From contig SBGP01000092.1 in the NCBI GenBank assembly GCA_006226595.1, forward strand, positions 186,001 to 250,000: 64,000 bases of DNA. The letters are read 5' to 3'. Positions 46,363 through 54,213 of this stretch are shown here, piece after piece; positions within the stretch are counted from its first letter, which is position 1, and every line of letters begins with the position of its first letter. Position numbers and translations under genes: made by a program. The notes beneath the pieces were generated by a model. That model saw nothing but the letters and a program-made list of their open reading frames with translations, did no database searches and was not told where the DNA came from. Origin of the DNA: Deltaproteobacteria bacterium (GTDB lineage: Bacteria; Myxococcota_A; UBA796; GCA-2862545).

Positions 46363-47148
46363 TCATGCCGCCGCCATCGCCGCGTCGAGCTCACGGAGGA
46401 ACGCCATCGCCGCGACGTGCTCACCCGCCTCGTCCGGATGGAAGTCGCGGCGGCAGTAGCGGAGGGCGCTGGTGAGGATGCGAGGCCGACGGAGGAACTC
46501 GACCAGCAGCCGCCGACGGCAGCCGCGGGTGCCGTCCTGCTGCCCGAGGTGCGCCGAGGCGCTCATGCCGAAGCCCGTGAGCAGCGTGACCGCCGCCGCG
46601 AAGCCGGCCACGCGCACGCGCAGCCGCGGGTCGACCTCCTGGAGCACGTCGAAGGCGACCGAGCGGTGCTCGATCTCCTCGGCCGCGTGCCAGTAGATCA
46701 GGTGCTGCATCTCGGGGTGCACGTCGGCGACGAGCTCGTCCGGATCGAAGGCCACCTCGGCGAGCGTCGCGGTGAAGTGCTCGAGGGCCGCGGTGATCGA
46801 CAAGCGAAACACCGGCGGCACCCGCGTCTCGATGCGGCGGTACCCGAAGTCCTTGTACCAGGCGAGCCAGCTCTCGATCTCGTAGCCCTGGGCCTCGAGC
46901 ATGCGGAAGGCATCGCGGTGGGCGACGCCGTGGTTCGCTTCCTGCCCGTAGAACCCACGCAGGCGCTCCGCCTCGACCGCGGTCTGCGCCTCGTAGTGGC
47001 GCACCGCACGCACGAACATGCGCTCGCCCTCGGGGAACAGCGCGAACAGCCCGTTGATCACGTGGGTCAGCTGCGGATCGCCGCGCACCCAGTCGCGGGG
47101 CACGTCGCTCAGGTCCGGACGGACGCGGCGGACGGGAATCGCGGTCAT
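46363..47148 (-). CDS. Metal-dependent hydrolase family protein (PF10118-like, putative di-iron)
   Basis: A 261-residue all-helical protein. Two E-x-x-H motifs (Glu70/His73 and Glu158/His161) plus nearby Glu42 and Glu123 match a ferritin-like di-iron arrangement; such proteins have been annotated as metal-dependent hydrolases (PF10118). ATG 47148 follows GAGGTGC. It is the first gene of the run with the BVMO-SDR fusion and is divergent from tetR. Di-iron oxygenase activity is inferred, not shown. Confidence 0.75.
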   Translation of the reverse strand: MTAIPVRRVRPDLSDVPRDWVRGDPQLTHVINGLFALFPEGERMFVRAVRHYEAQTAVEAERLRGFYGQEANHGVAHRDAFRMLEAQGYEIESWLAWYKDFGYRRIETRVPPVFRLSITAALEHFTATLAEVAFDPDELVADVHPEMQHLIYWHAAEEIEHRSVAFDVLQEVDPRLRVRVAGFAAAVTLLTGFGMSASAHLGQQDGTRGCRRRLLVEFLRRPRILTSALRYCRRDFHPDEAGEHVAAMAFLRELDAAMAAA

Positions 47149-47195
47149 GTGCACCTCGTGTCGGAAAGGCCAGGTACGACCACGCCCAGCCAAGA

Positions 47196-47210
47196 CTGAA
47201 CAACGGTCAA
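47196..47210. promoter_or_regulatory. TetR-type operator site 1
   Basis: CTGAACAACGGTCAA; matches the TTGAACATNGGTCAA consensus of the two sites nearby with two differences. It is the copy nearest the metalloprotein gene (48 bp upstream). Confidence 0.65.
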
Positions 47211-47228
47211 TTCAAGCCTAGGGTCAAA

Positions 47229-47243
47229 TTGAACATCGGTCAA
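47229..47243. promoter_or_regulatory. TetR-type operator site 2
   Basis: TTGAACATCGGTCAA, 33 bp from site 1. The TTGA/TCAA ends are inverted, giving a partial palindrome with an internal 7 bp. Confidence 0.75.
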
Positions 47244-47251
47244 CTCAGAAC

Positions 47252-47266
47252 TTGAACATTGGTCAA
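47252..47266. promoter_or_regulatory. TetR-type operator site 3
   Basis: TTGAACATTGGTCAA, 23 bp from site 2 and 28 bp upstream of the tetR start. Two helical turns separate sites 2 and 3, so dimers could bind on the same face. Confidence 0.75.
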
Positions 47267-47294
47267 CCTGGCTGCGAGGCGGTACCCTGCCCTC

Positions 47295-47921
47295 ATGAGC
47301 AGCAAGCGCGAGAAGCGTCGCGACCAGCTGATCGCCCTCGGGGTGCAGCTGTTCGCGAACAAGCCCTACGACGAGGTCGTCATCGAGGACCTCGCGGCCG
47401 CGGCCGGCGCCAGCAAGGGCCTGCTCTACCACTACTTCGGCAGCAAGAAGGCCTTCTACCTGGCCTGCGTGCGCATGGTCACGAACCGGCTCGTCGCCGA
47501 GATCGAGTCCATCGATACCGACGACCCGGTGGGTGCCGTCGAGACCGGACTGCACCGCTTTCTCGACTTCCTCGAGCGCCACGGCCAGGTGTACCGCTCG
47601 CTGATGATCGGCGCGTCCGGCGGTGACCTCGGCGTGCACGAGCTGTTCGACGAGACCCGCGGCGTGATCGCGGCGATGCTGCTCGACGAGCTCGGCGTGC
47701 CCCCCGACCACGCGCTGTACCGGAGCACGGCGCGGGCGTGGATCGGCTCGGTCGAAGCTGCCGCGCTCGACCGCCTGCAGCACGGCGACCCCGACCGCGA
47801 CGCCTTCGTGAGCATGCAGGCCCGCGCGCTGGCCGATCGACTGCTGCACGTGCACCGCCTCGATCCGGGAGCAGCGAGTCCCCGGGCCATCGACGCCGCG
47901 CGAAGCGCCCTCTCCCGCTAG
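47295..47921 (+). CDS. TetR/AcrR-family transcriptional regulator
   Basis: A 208-residue TetR repressor. The N-terminal helix-turn-helix runs about residues 7-52 (LIALGVQLFANKPYDEVVIEDLA, ASKGLLYHYFGSKKAFYLA). The remaining helices form the ligand domain. ATG 47295. Three sites of the same 15-bp sequence lie in the 146-bp gap to the divergent oxidation genes, so it probably represses both itself and them. The effector is unknown; it may be the enzyme's substrate. Confidence 0.92.
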   Translation: MSSKREKRRDQLIALGVQLFANKPYDEVVIEDLAAAAGASKGLLYHYFGSKKAFYLACVRMVTNRLVAEIESIDTDDPVGAVETGLHRFLDFLERHGQVYRSLMIGASGGDLGVHELFDETRGVIAAMLLDELGVPPDHALYRSTARAWIGSVEAAALDRLQHGDPDRDAFVSMQARALADRLLHVHRLDPGAASPRAIDAARSALSR

Positions 47922-48098
47922 CACCGTCACCGATCGGCGACAGGCGTCGCCCATGGTGGACACGCCCTGCGCTCCGGCCCGCGTGGATCCGCACCACGAG
48001 CGAGGCCCATCCTGGCACGCCCCTCGCTTCAGCCCAGGCATGGCGTCGCGTCCTGCGCGCGCTTCCCCCCGCCGCGGCCCTGCCGCCTGGAGATGCCC

Positions 48099-49367
48099 AT
48101 GCGCCCGTCCCTGTGTCTGCTCCTCGTCCTCGCTGCCTGCGGCGAGCCCCCGGTCGAAGCGTCCTGCGAAGAGAACTGCGTGTCCGCCTTCTCGCCCTTC
48201 GCGTTCACCATCGATGCCGAAGCTGTCACCGCCGAGAGCCCCGTGAACGGGAGCTATGCGCGCCTCGTGCCCCTCGGCGACATCGACGGCGACGGCCTCG
48301 CGGACGCGGGGCTCGAGAGCGAAGACGGCGTGGCGGTCCTCACCGCCGCCGCGCTCGCCGCCGGCAACGCGCCCGTGGACCTCTCGGGTAGCTCCATTCG
48401 TCGAGCCGGAGACCTCGACGGCGACGGCGTCGACGACATCGCGGTGCTCGCCGACGGCGACCTGCACCTGTTCACGGAGGGTCTCGATGCACCGAGCGCG
48501 GTGCTGTCTCACACCGCCGATCGCCCGCTGCGCGCGGTCTCGGAGGGTGCGGACCTCGACGGGGACGGTCGCGCCGACCTGCTCGTGTCCGAGTTCGTGC
48601 CCGACAACCGCAACAAGGAGATCATCCGCGAGCTTTCCGGCGCCGACCTCGCGCCGACCATGCAGGTGGCGGACCTGTTCAGCTGCTTCGGCTCGCCCGT
48701 CGACGGCGACGGTCCCGCCTCGATCGCCATGCTCGGCGACTTCGACGGGGACGGCACCAGCGACGTGGCCACCGGTGCGACCCGGAACTTCGCCGGCGTC
48801 CACACCGCGGCACGCCTCGGCTCCGGCTTCTTCGGCGGCCTCTCCGACCAGGAGGTCCATGTGCACGAGTGTCATCCCGACGGCTGCGACGCCGGCGTCA
48901 GCGTGCAGGCCATTGGCGACACCGAGAACGACGGGCTCGCCGACCTGCTGGTCACGGCGTGGCCCGAGCCCGGCGTGTGGGTGGTGCCGGGACTCGACCT
49001 CGCGAACAAGCACTACGCGAGCCAGCTCGTCGGTGGCGTCGCCATCGAGGGGCGTCACCTCGCCGATGCGACCTGGGCACGCCCGGCGGGCGACCCGACC
49101 GGAGAGGGCGCCGCCGACCTCATCGTGGGCCTGGCGAGCGGCGATGTGCTGCTCGTCAACGGCCTGGCGCTCACCGAGACCGAGATCGCGCTGCCCACCG
49201 ACCTCGCCGCCGAGGAAGCCGCAGGCGAAGCGGCGACCGTGCTCAACCACTTCGCACTGCCCGCGATCGACGACGCCGTCGGCATCGGGGATGCGGACGG
49301 CGACGGGGTGGACGACCTGGTCGTGCTCTCGGACGGGGCGGTGCTGCTGATCGGCTCCGCCCGGTAG
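48099..49367 (+). CDS. Lipoprotein with FG-GAP/VCBS repeats
   Basis: A 422-residue lipoprotein with lipobox Cys14 (VLAAC). It contains at least five Ca-binding-type D-x-D-G-D-G loops (GDIDGDGLAD, GDLDGDGVDD, ADLDGDGRAD, GDFDGDGTSD, GDADGDGVDD), marking an FG-GAP beta-propeller. ATG 48099 is preferred over 48093 because GGAG lies 6 nt upstream. It is a predicted surface or periplasmic binding/adhesion protein. It is convergent with ftsH (3-bp gap). Confidence 0.85.
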   Translation: MRPSLCLLLVLAACGEPPVEASCEENCVSAFSPFAFTIDAEAVTAESPVNGSYARLVPLGDIDGDGLADAGLESEDGVAVLTAAALAAGNAPVDLSGSSIRRAGDLDGDGVDDIAVLADGDLHLFTEGLDAPSAVLSHTADRPLRAVSEGADLDGDGRADLLVSEFVPDNRNKEIIRELSGADLAPTMQVADLFSCFGSPVDGDGPASIAMLGDFDGDGTSDVATGATRNFAGVHTAARLGSGFFGGLSDQEVHVHECHPDGCDAGVSVQAIGDTENDGLADLLVTAWPEPGVWVVPGLDLANKHYASQLVGGVAIEGRHLADATWARPAGDPTGEGAADLIVGLASGDVLLVNGLALTETEIALPTDLAAEEAAGEAATVLNHFALPAIDDAVGIGDADGDGVDDLVVLSDGAVLLIGSAR

Positions 49368-49370
49368 GCG

Positions 49371-51263
49371 CTACTTACCGGCCTGCTCCGCGGGGATCCA
49401 CTCCGCGGTGGGCCGATCTTCCCAGCTCTCCGCGGGCTGAACGCGGGACAGGAAGCTCTGCATCTCCTCGCCGTCGAGCACCTCGATCTCGAGCAGGCGC
49501 ATGGCCATCTCCTCGAGCACGACGCGGTTCTGGACGAGGATGTCGATGGCGCGCTGGTGGCACTGGTCGAGGATCCGGCGGGTCTCGCTCTCGATGACCT
49601 CGGCGGTCTCCGGCGAGCCGTGCGTGCTGCCCGCGACCCCGGGGAAGCCCCAGGCGCTGCGGGTGTCGCTGGTGCCGTAGTTCACGCAGCCGATGCGCTT
49701 GGACATGCCGAACTCGCTCACCATCTTGCGGGCGATCTCGGAGGCGCGGCGAATGTCGTCGCTGGCACCGTTGGTCACGTCCCCGAACACGAGCTCCTCG
49801 GCGGCGCGTCCGCCGAAGGCCATGGTGATGCGGTTGAGCAGGCCGGCCTTCGTGTTGAGGTGGCGGTCCTCCTCGGGCAGGTACGAGGTGTAGCCGAGGG
49901 CGGCGATGCCGCGCGGGATGATGCTGATGCGCTGCACCGGGTCGGACCCGGGGCTCGCGGCGCCGGCAATCGCGTGGCCGCACTCGTGGTACGCGACGAT
50001 GCGCTTCTCCTTGTCGGACAGGCGCAGAGTCTTCTTCTCGAGGCCCACCACGGTGCGCTCGATGGCCTCCTTGATGTCCTCCATCTCGACCGCACTCGCG
50101 TCGCGACGCGCGGCGAGGATGGCCGCCTCGTTGAGCATGTTCGCGAGGTCCGCGCCGGCGAAGCCGGGGGTGAGCTTGGCCACCTCTTCGAGGTTCACCT
50201 CACCGCCGAGCACGAGCTTCTTGCCGTGGACCTCGAGGATCTGCTTGCGGCCCTCGAGACCCGGGCGATCGACGACGACCTGGCGGTCGAAGCGGCCAGG
50301 ACGGAGCAGGGCGGGATCGAGGATCTCGGGACGGTTGGTCGCCGCCATCACGATGATGCCGCGGCGGTTGTCGAAGCCGTCCATCTCGACGAGCAGCTGG
50401 TTGAGCGTCTGCTCGCGCTCCTCGTTGCCACCGGGTCCGCCCACCGAGCGGCTGCGGCCGACGGCGTCGAGCTCGTCGATGAACACGATGCACGGCGCGT
50501 GCTCGGTCGCGTTCTTGAACAGGTCACGCACGCGGGCCGCACCGACACCGACGAACATCTCGACGAAGTTCGAGCCGGAGATGGAGAAGAACGCCACCTG
50601 GGCCTCGCCGGCCACCGCGCGGGCGAGCAGGGTCTTGCCGGTTCCGGGCGGGCCGACGAGCAGCACGCCCTTCGGGGGACGGCCGCCGAGAGCGGTGAAC
50701 TTCTCGGGGGTCTTGAGGAAGCTGACGACCTCGCGCAGCTCCTCGGCCGCCTCCTCGACGCCGGCGACGTCGTCGAAGGTCACGCCGGTTCCGTCCTCGG
50801 GCACGAGCTGAGCCGAGCTGCGCCCAAACGCCGCCATGCCGCGGCCTCCGGGGTCGCGCCGGCTCATCATCACCCAGAACAGGACGACGACGGCCAGCGG
50901 CAGCATCATCAAGAGCACCGAGCTCTCGCAGCCGCTACGCGGCGCCGCCTGGTAGGCGACGCCCTGATCTTCGAGCAAGGGCACGAAGCCCTCGTCGTTG
51001 GCGACCAGGTTGGTGCGCACCTCGCGATTCGGCGGGATCTCGCCGTCCTTGACGGGCTCCGCCTTGCGGGTGCCGGTGACCACGCCGGTCTCGGCGTTGA
51101 TGGTCACCTTTTCGATCTCGCCGTCGACCACGAGTTGCTTGAACTCGGTCCACGTCACGTCCCGCGCGCCGAGCTGGTACGGCACGGTGGCGAGCCATCC
51201 GACGAGAAGGAAGAGAAAGAGGATGCCGACGACAGCCGGCCAGCGCGGTGGATTAGGGTTCAA
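49371..51263 (-). CDS. ftsH: ATP-dependent zinc metalloprotease FtsH
   Basis: A 630-residue protein of normal FtsH length. Two N-terminal TM helices (about 10-27, 113-132) flank a short periplasmic domain. The AAA module has Walker A GPPGTGKT (204-211), Walker [10 protein letters not shown] and the second region of homology ([19 protein letters not shown]). Zinc motif HECGH is 426-430. The start is TTG 51263, supported by GGAGG 4 nt upstream. It degrades membrane and soluble regulatory proteins. Confidence 0.95.
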   Translation of the reverse strand: MNPNPPRWPAVVGILFLFLLVGWLATVPYQLGARDVTWTEFKQLVVDGEIEKVTINAETGVVTGTRKAEPVKDGEIPPNREVRTNLVANDEGFVPLLEDQGVAYQAAPRSGCESSVLLMMLPLAVVVLFWVMMSRRDPGGRGMAAFGRSSAQLVPEDGTGVTFDDVAGVEEAAEELREVVSFLKTPEKFTALGGRPPKGVLLVGPPGTGKTLLARAVAGEAQVAFFSISGSNFVEMFVGVGAARVRDLFKNATEHAPCIVFIDELDAVGRSRSVGGPGGNEEREQTLNQLLVEMDGFDNRRGIIVMAATNRPEILDPALLRPGRFDRQVVVDRPGLEGRKQILEVHGKKLVLGGEVNLEEVAKLTPGFAGADLANMLNEAAILAARRDASAVEMEDIKEAIERTVVGLEKKTLRLSDKEKRIVAYHECGHAIAGAASPGSDPVQRISIIPRGIAALGYTSYLPEEDRHLNTKAGLLNRITMAFGGRAAEELVFGDVTNGASDDIRRASEIARKMVSEFGMSKRIGCVNYGTSDTRSAWGFPGVAGSTHGSPETAEVIESETRRILDQCHQRAIDILVQNRVVLEEMAMRLLEIEVLDGEEMQSFLSRVQPAESWEDRPTAEWIPAEQAGK

Positions 51264-51356
51264 GCCCCCTCCTGACGGGGCTACGTATTCACCTCGGGCC
51301 GTCTCGGAAAGCGGGGGCCCTCACGTAGAGCCCGATCCGACCGGGATCTCAGCGCC

Positions 51357-52907
51357 TCAGCTGCGACCGCGCACGCCCGTCGCCTCGTCGAGGACCTGCA
51401 TGGTGCGCTGGTAGAGGAAGCGCGCCTGCTGCGGGTTGTCGCCGATCGAGACCACGCCGACCTTGCCGAACTCGGACAAGGCGCCGATGAGGTGGAAGAC
51501 CACGCCGCGCTCGGTGGGACCGTGGAAGTGGAGCCCGTGGTAGACGGCGATATCGACGAGGTCCTCGGCGAGGAGCCCCTTGTAGCGGTCCTCCTGGAGG
51601 GTATCGGTCGCGAAGTAGTACTTGGGCCGCCCGCTCGGCGCGTAGAACAGTCCGTCCTCGAGGCTGTAGCTGCCTGCGGTGAGGAACTTCAGCGTCAGGA
51701 ACGGGTGGGTGGTGCCGCCCTTTCGCAGGTTGATCTCGATCGCGTAGTGCTGGTAGCCCTCGGCCGTCGGCACGCTGACGTAGTCGATGCCGAAGCGCCC
51801 GATCACGCCCTTGGCCGCCATGACCTCGGCCACGCGCGCCGCGGACTCCTGGATCTCGAGGCGGTAGCCGTCCGCCGCGGGGAAGGTGCAGCCGAGGAAC
51901 ACCTGGCCGCTCGGTCCGCCGAGCACCTGGTCGTGGGTGCTGATCACCTGGGGCTCGCCGATGGCGTTCACGCGGCACTGCGCCGACGGCGACATCTTCT
52001 GGTCGCCCTCGACCCAGGCCTCGACCACGCCCCCCATCTCTTCGTACTTGGCGAGGAAGCTGTCCCAGTCCTCGGCGGGGGCCTCGAACTTGAGCCGCTC
52101 GGGGAGCAGATCCTTGATGCGAGCCGCGAGGTCGCGCACCGAGCTGGTGCCGTCGAGGTCATCCATGCGGAAGACCGCGTTGCCCTCGCCGGAGAAGCCG
52201 TCGTTGAGCTTGACCACCGCTCGTCGCGCGTCCGGGTCGTGTCGCTTGATCTCGGCGAGGCCCTCGGAGATCTCGTCGTGCGTGTGCAGGCGCTCGAAGC
52301 CGAAGGGCAGGACGATGCCCGCTTCGCGAAACACCTCGCGGCAGCCGGACTTGGTGCCGAGGTCGGCGAGCGCGGGGTCCACGGAGTTGAGCGGCAGCCC
52401 GAGGCGCACGGCGAGGGAGCGCTCGCGGTGGGTGCTGTTGAAGCACACGAGGTGCGCGCGGTCCGGATGGCGGATCTGCCGGCGGATGCGCTCGAGCAGC
52501 CGCGGCCGCGCGAGGATCTTGTCCGACAGCGGCACGGAGCTGGCGTCGTTGCAGTGGAGCATCACGAGGCGCGAGCGCGCGTGACTGCTGGGCACGCCGG
52601 GAAGCAGGGCCAGGTAGTAGTCGACGACGACCGGATCGAGCTGCTGGCTCGTCACGAAGATCAGGCGCGTGCGGGGCTGACGCAGGAGCATCAGGTTCAC
52701 GAGCATGCGCTCTTCGTAGTGGTAGACGCCGCTGATCTTCTGCAGCTCACGCGCGTCGAGCGAGAGCGACGGCACGATCACCACGTCCTGGGGGATGCGG
52801 GGGTCCGTGGAGAGCGCGTGGTACAGCGCGCCGGTACGGGCCTGGAGGGCCTCGAAGGCCGCGAGCTCCTCCGAGGAACCCGGAGGGAAGTACGGGGCTT
52901 GGTCCAT
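51357..52907 (-). CDS. ATP-grasp peptide ligase, PGM1-like
   Basis: A 516-residue protein. The N-terminal half is an alpha/beta domain with IVPSLSLD. The ATP-grasp fold follows (AVVKLNDGFSGEGN; glycine loop; IGRFGIDYV; EINLRKGGTTHP). This sequence group resembles the PGM1-related peptide ligases (pheganomycin-type) and IQCH-like C-terminal domains. It should join a carboxylate to an amine using ATP. It is 9 bp after the acyltransferase gene, so the pair is an operon; products of both are unknown. Confidence 0.78.
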   Translation of the reverse strand: MDQAPYFPPGSSEELAAFEALQARTGALYHALSTDPRIPQDVVIVPSLSLDARELQKISGVYHYEERMLVNLMLLRQPRTRLIFVTSQQLDPVVVDYYLALLPGVPSSHARSRLVMLHCNDASSVPLSDKILARPRLLERIRRQIRHPDRAHLVCFNSTHRERSLAVRLGLPLNSVDPALADLGTKSGCREVFREAGIVLPFGFERLHTHDEISEGLAEIKRHDPDARRAVVKLNDGFSGEGNAVFRMDDLDGTSSVRDLAARIKDLLPERLKFEAPAEDWDSFLAKYEEMGGVVEAWVEGDQKMSPSAQCRVNAIGEPQVISTHDQVLGGPSGQVFLGCTFPAADGYRLEIQESAARVAEVMAAKGVIGRFGIDYVSVPTAEGYQHYAIEINLRKGGTTHPFLTLKFLTAGSYSLEDGLFYAPSGRPKYYFATDTLQEDRYKGLLAEDLVDIAVYHGLHFHGPTERGVVFHLIGALSEFGKVGVVSIGDNPQQARFLYQRTMQVLDEATGVRGRS

Positions 52908-52916
52908 GGGCGCAGT

Positions 52917-53645
52917 CTACACGGGCGCCGGGCCGGCTTCCGCGCTTTTGCGAGCCAGTGACGAGAAGACCTCCTCGGCCCAGGCGACCAGATCTTCGAC
53001 CGAGCGGTCGGCGAGACCCTCGTCCGTGTCGACCGCTTCGCCGAAGCGGACGATCACCTCGCGGCCCACCCGCGGGAGGCGAGCGCCCACCGGCAGCACA
53101 TCGCGCATGCCCTGGTGGTGGAAGGGCAGGACCAGCGGCCTGGCCGCGCGCACGAGGTGCGCGAAGCCCGACTTGAGCGGCTCCATGGCCCCGTCCTCGC
53201 GGCGGGTGCGGGTGCCCTCCGGGAAGAAGTGCACCCACTCGCCCTGCGCGAGCCGCTCGGCGAGGAAGTGCATGCCGGGCTGGTCGAGACCCGCACCGCG
53301 CACGATGGGCACGCACTTGCCGGCGTTGAACACGGCGGCCTTGAGCGGACTGCCGAAGAAGTTGATCGCGTCCGCGCCGATCCACCGCAGAGAGCCCCAC
53401 TGCGGGCCGGAGAGACAGGCTGTGAGCCAGGGATCGTCGAACAGGCTCACGTGGTTCGACAGGGTGAGCAGGCCGCGACCGGTGGCACGCGCCTCGTCGA
53501 GGCGCTCGGCGTCGACCAGGGTCACCCGGTTGGCGCCGCGCATCAGCGCCTGGGAGCTGGCGGCGACCATCCACGCGAGACCCCGCCGAATCGGCGTAGG
53601 TCGGGGATCGAAGCGGTCAACGGCCGCCTGGGAGCGCGCGTCCAT
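52917..53645 (-). CDS. 1-acyl-sn-glycerol-3-phosphate acyltransferase-like (PlsC/tafazzin family)
   Basis: A 242-residue acyltransferase. The catalytic H-x4-D motif is NHVSLFDD (64-71) and the glycerol-phosphate-binding block is FPEGTR (141-146); a further block includes GKCVPIVRG. The NHVSLFDDP form is typical of tafazzin-like members. ATG 53645. It likely acylates lysophospholipids or an amino lipid. The ATP-grasp gene follows 9 bp later. Confidence 0.85.
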   Translation of the reverse strand: MDARSQAAVDRFDPRPTPIRRGLAWMVAASSQALMRGANRVTLVDAERLDEARATGRGLLTLSNHVSLFDDPWLTACLSGPQWGSLRWIGADAINFFGSPLKAAVFNAGKCVPIVRGAGLDQPGMHFLAERLAQGEWVHFFPEGTRTRREDGAMEPLKSGFAHLVRAARPLVLPFHHQGMRDVLPVGARLPRVGREVIVRFGEAVDTDEGLADRSVEDLVAWAEEVFSSLARKSAEAGPAPV

Positions 53646-53693
53646 CGCGGCAGCCTACCAGGGGCGACCGCTCGTGGAAACGTGCACCGCAAC

Positions 53694-53725
53694 GACGAAA
53701 ACCCCGACCGAGGCCGGGGTTCGTC
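53694..53725 (-). terminator. Rho-independent terminator of rpsN
   Basis: Downstream of the rpsN stop (53763, minus strand) GACGAACCCCG and CGGGGTTTTCGTC can pair around the loop GCCTCGGT. The stem is 11 bp with a two-T bulge and a TTTT run in its descending arm. It also separates rpsN from the acyltransferase gene. Confidence 0.75.
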
Positions 53726-53762
53726 TGCATCGAGATGCGATGGGCTCGCGGCCCGGGCAGTC

Positions 53763-54068
53763 CTACCAGGAGGACTTGTGGATGCCCGGGAGCTTGCCCT
53801 CGTGCGCGAGCTCGCGCAGCGCGATGCGGGAGATACCGAGCTTGCGGTACACCGCGCGCGGACGACCCGACACCACGCAACGGGTGGTGAGGCGGACCGG
53901 CGAAGAGTTGCGCGGCAGCTTCGCCAGCTTCTGCTGGGCGGCGAGGCGCTCCTCGGGGGTCTTGGTCGGGTCCTTCGCGATCTGCTTGAGCTCGGCGCGC
54001 TTGGCGGCGTACTTGCGCACCAGACGCTCGCGCTTCTTCTCGCGGTTGATCATGCTGGTCTTGGCCAT
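53763..54068 (-). CDS. rpsN: 30S ribosomal protein S14 (type without zinc-binding Cys)
   Basis: A 101-residue protein of the long, E. coli-like S14 form: [16 protein letters not shown] at the start and [26 protein letters not shown] in the core. It lacks the CxxC...CxxC zinc ribbon of the shorter form. It stands alone rather than in the spc ribosomal operon and is followed by a clear terminator. In some genomes such copies are made during zinc shortage; no Zur box was recognised upstream. Confidence 0.93.
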   Translation of the reverse strand: MAKTSMINREKKRERLVRKYAAKRAELKQIAKDPTKTPEERLAAQQKLAKLPRNSSPVRLTTRCVVSGRPRAVYRKLGISRIALRELAHEGKLPGIHKSSW

Positions 54069-54213
54069 CGTTTCCTCGGGCGTGGGACGCGGAGGGTCCC
54101 AGGGCTACCGGGCCCGTCTATCGCGACGTTCCGGGCTGTCAAGCGCGACGGGGTGCAGGCATCTTCCTGCGAACGCTGCGAAACGGGATAAGCGTCGCCC
54201 CGACGGAGACTGC

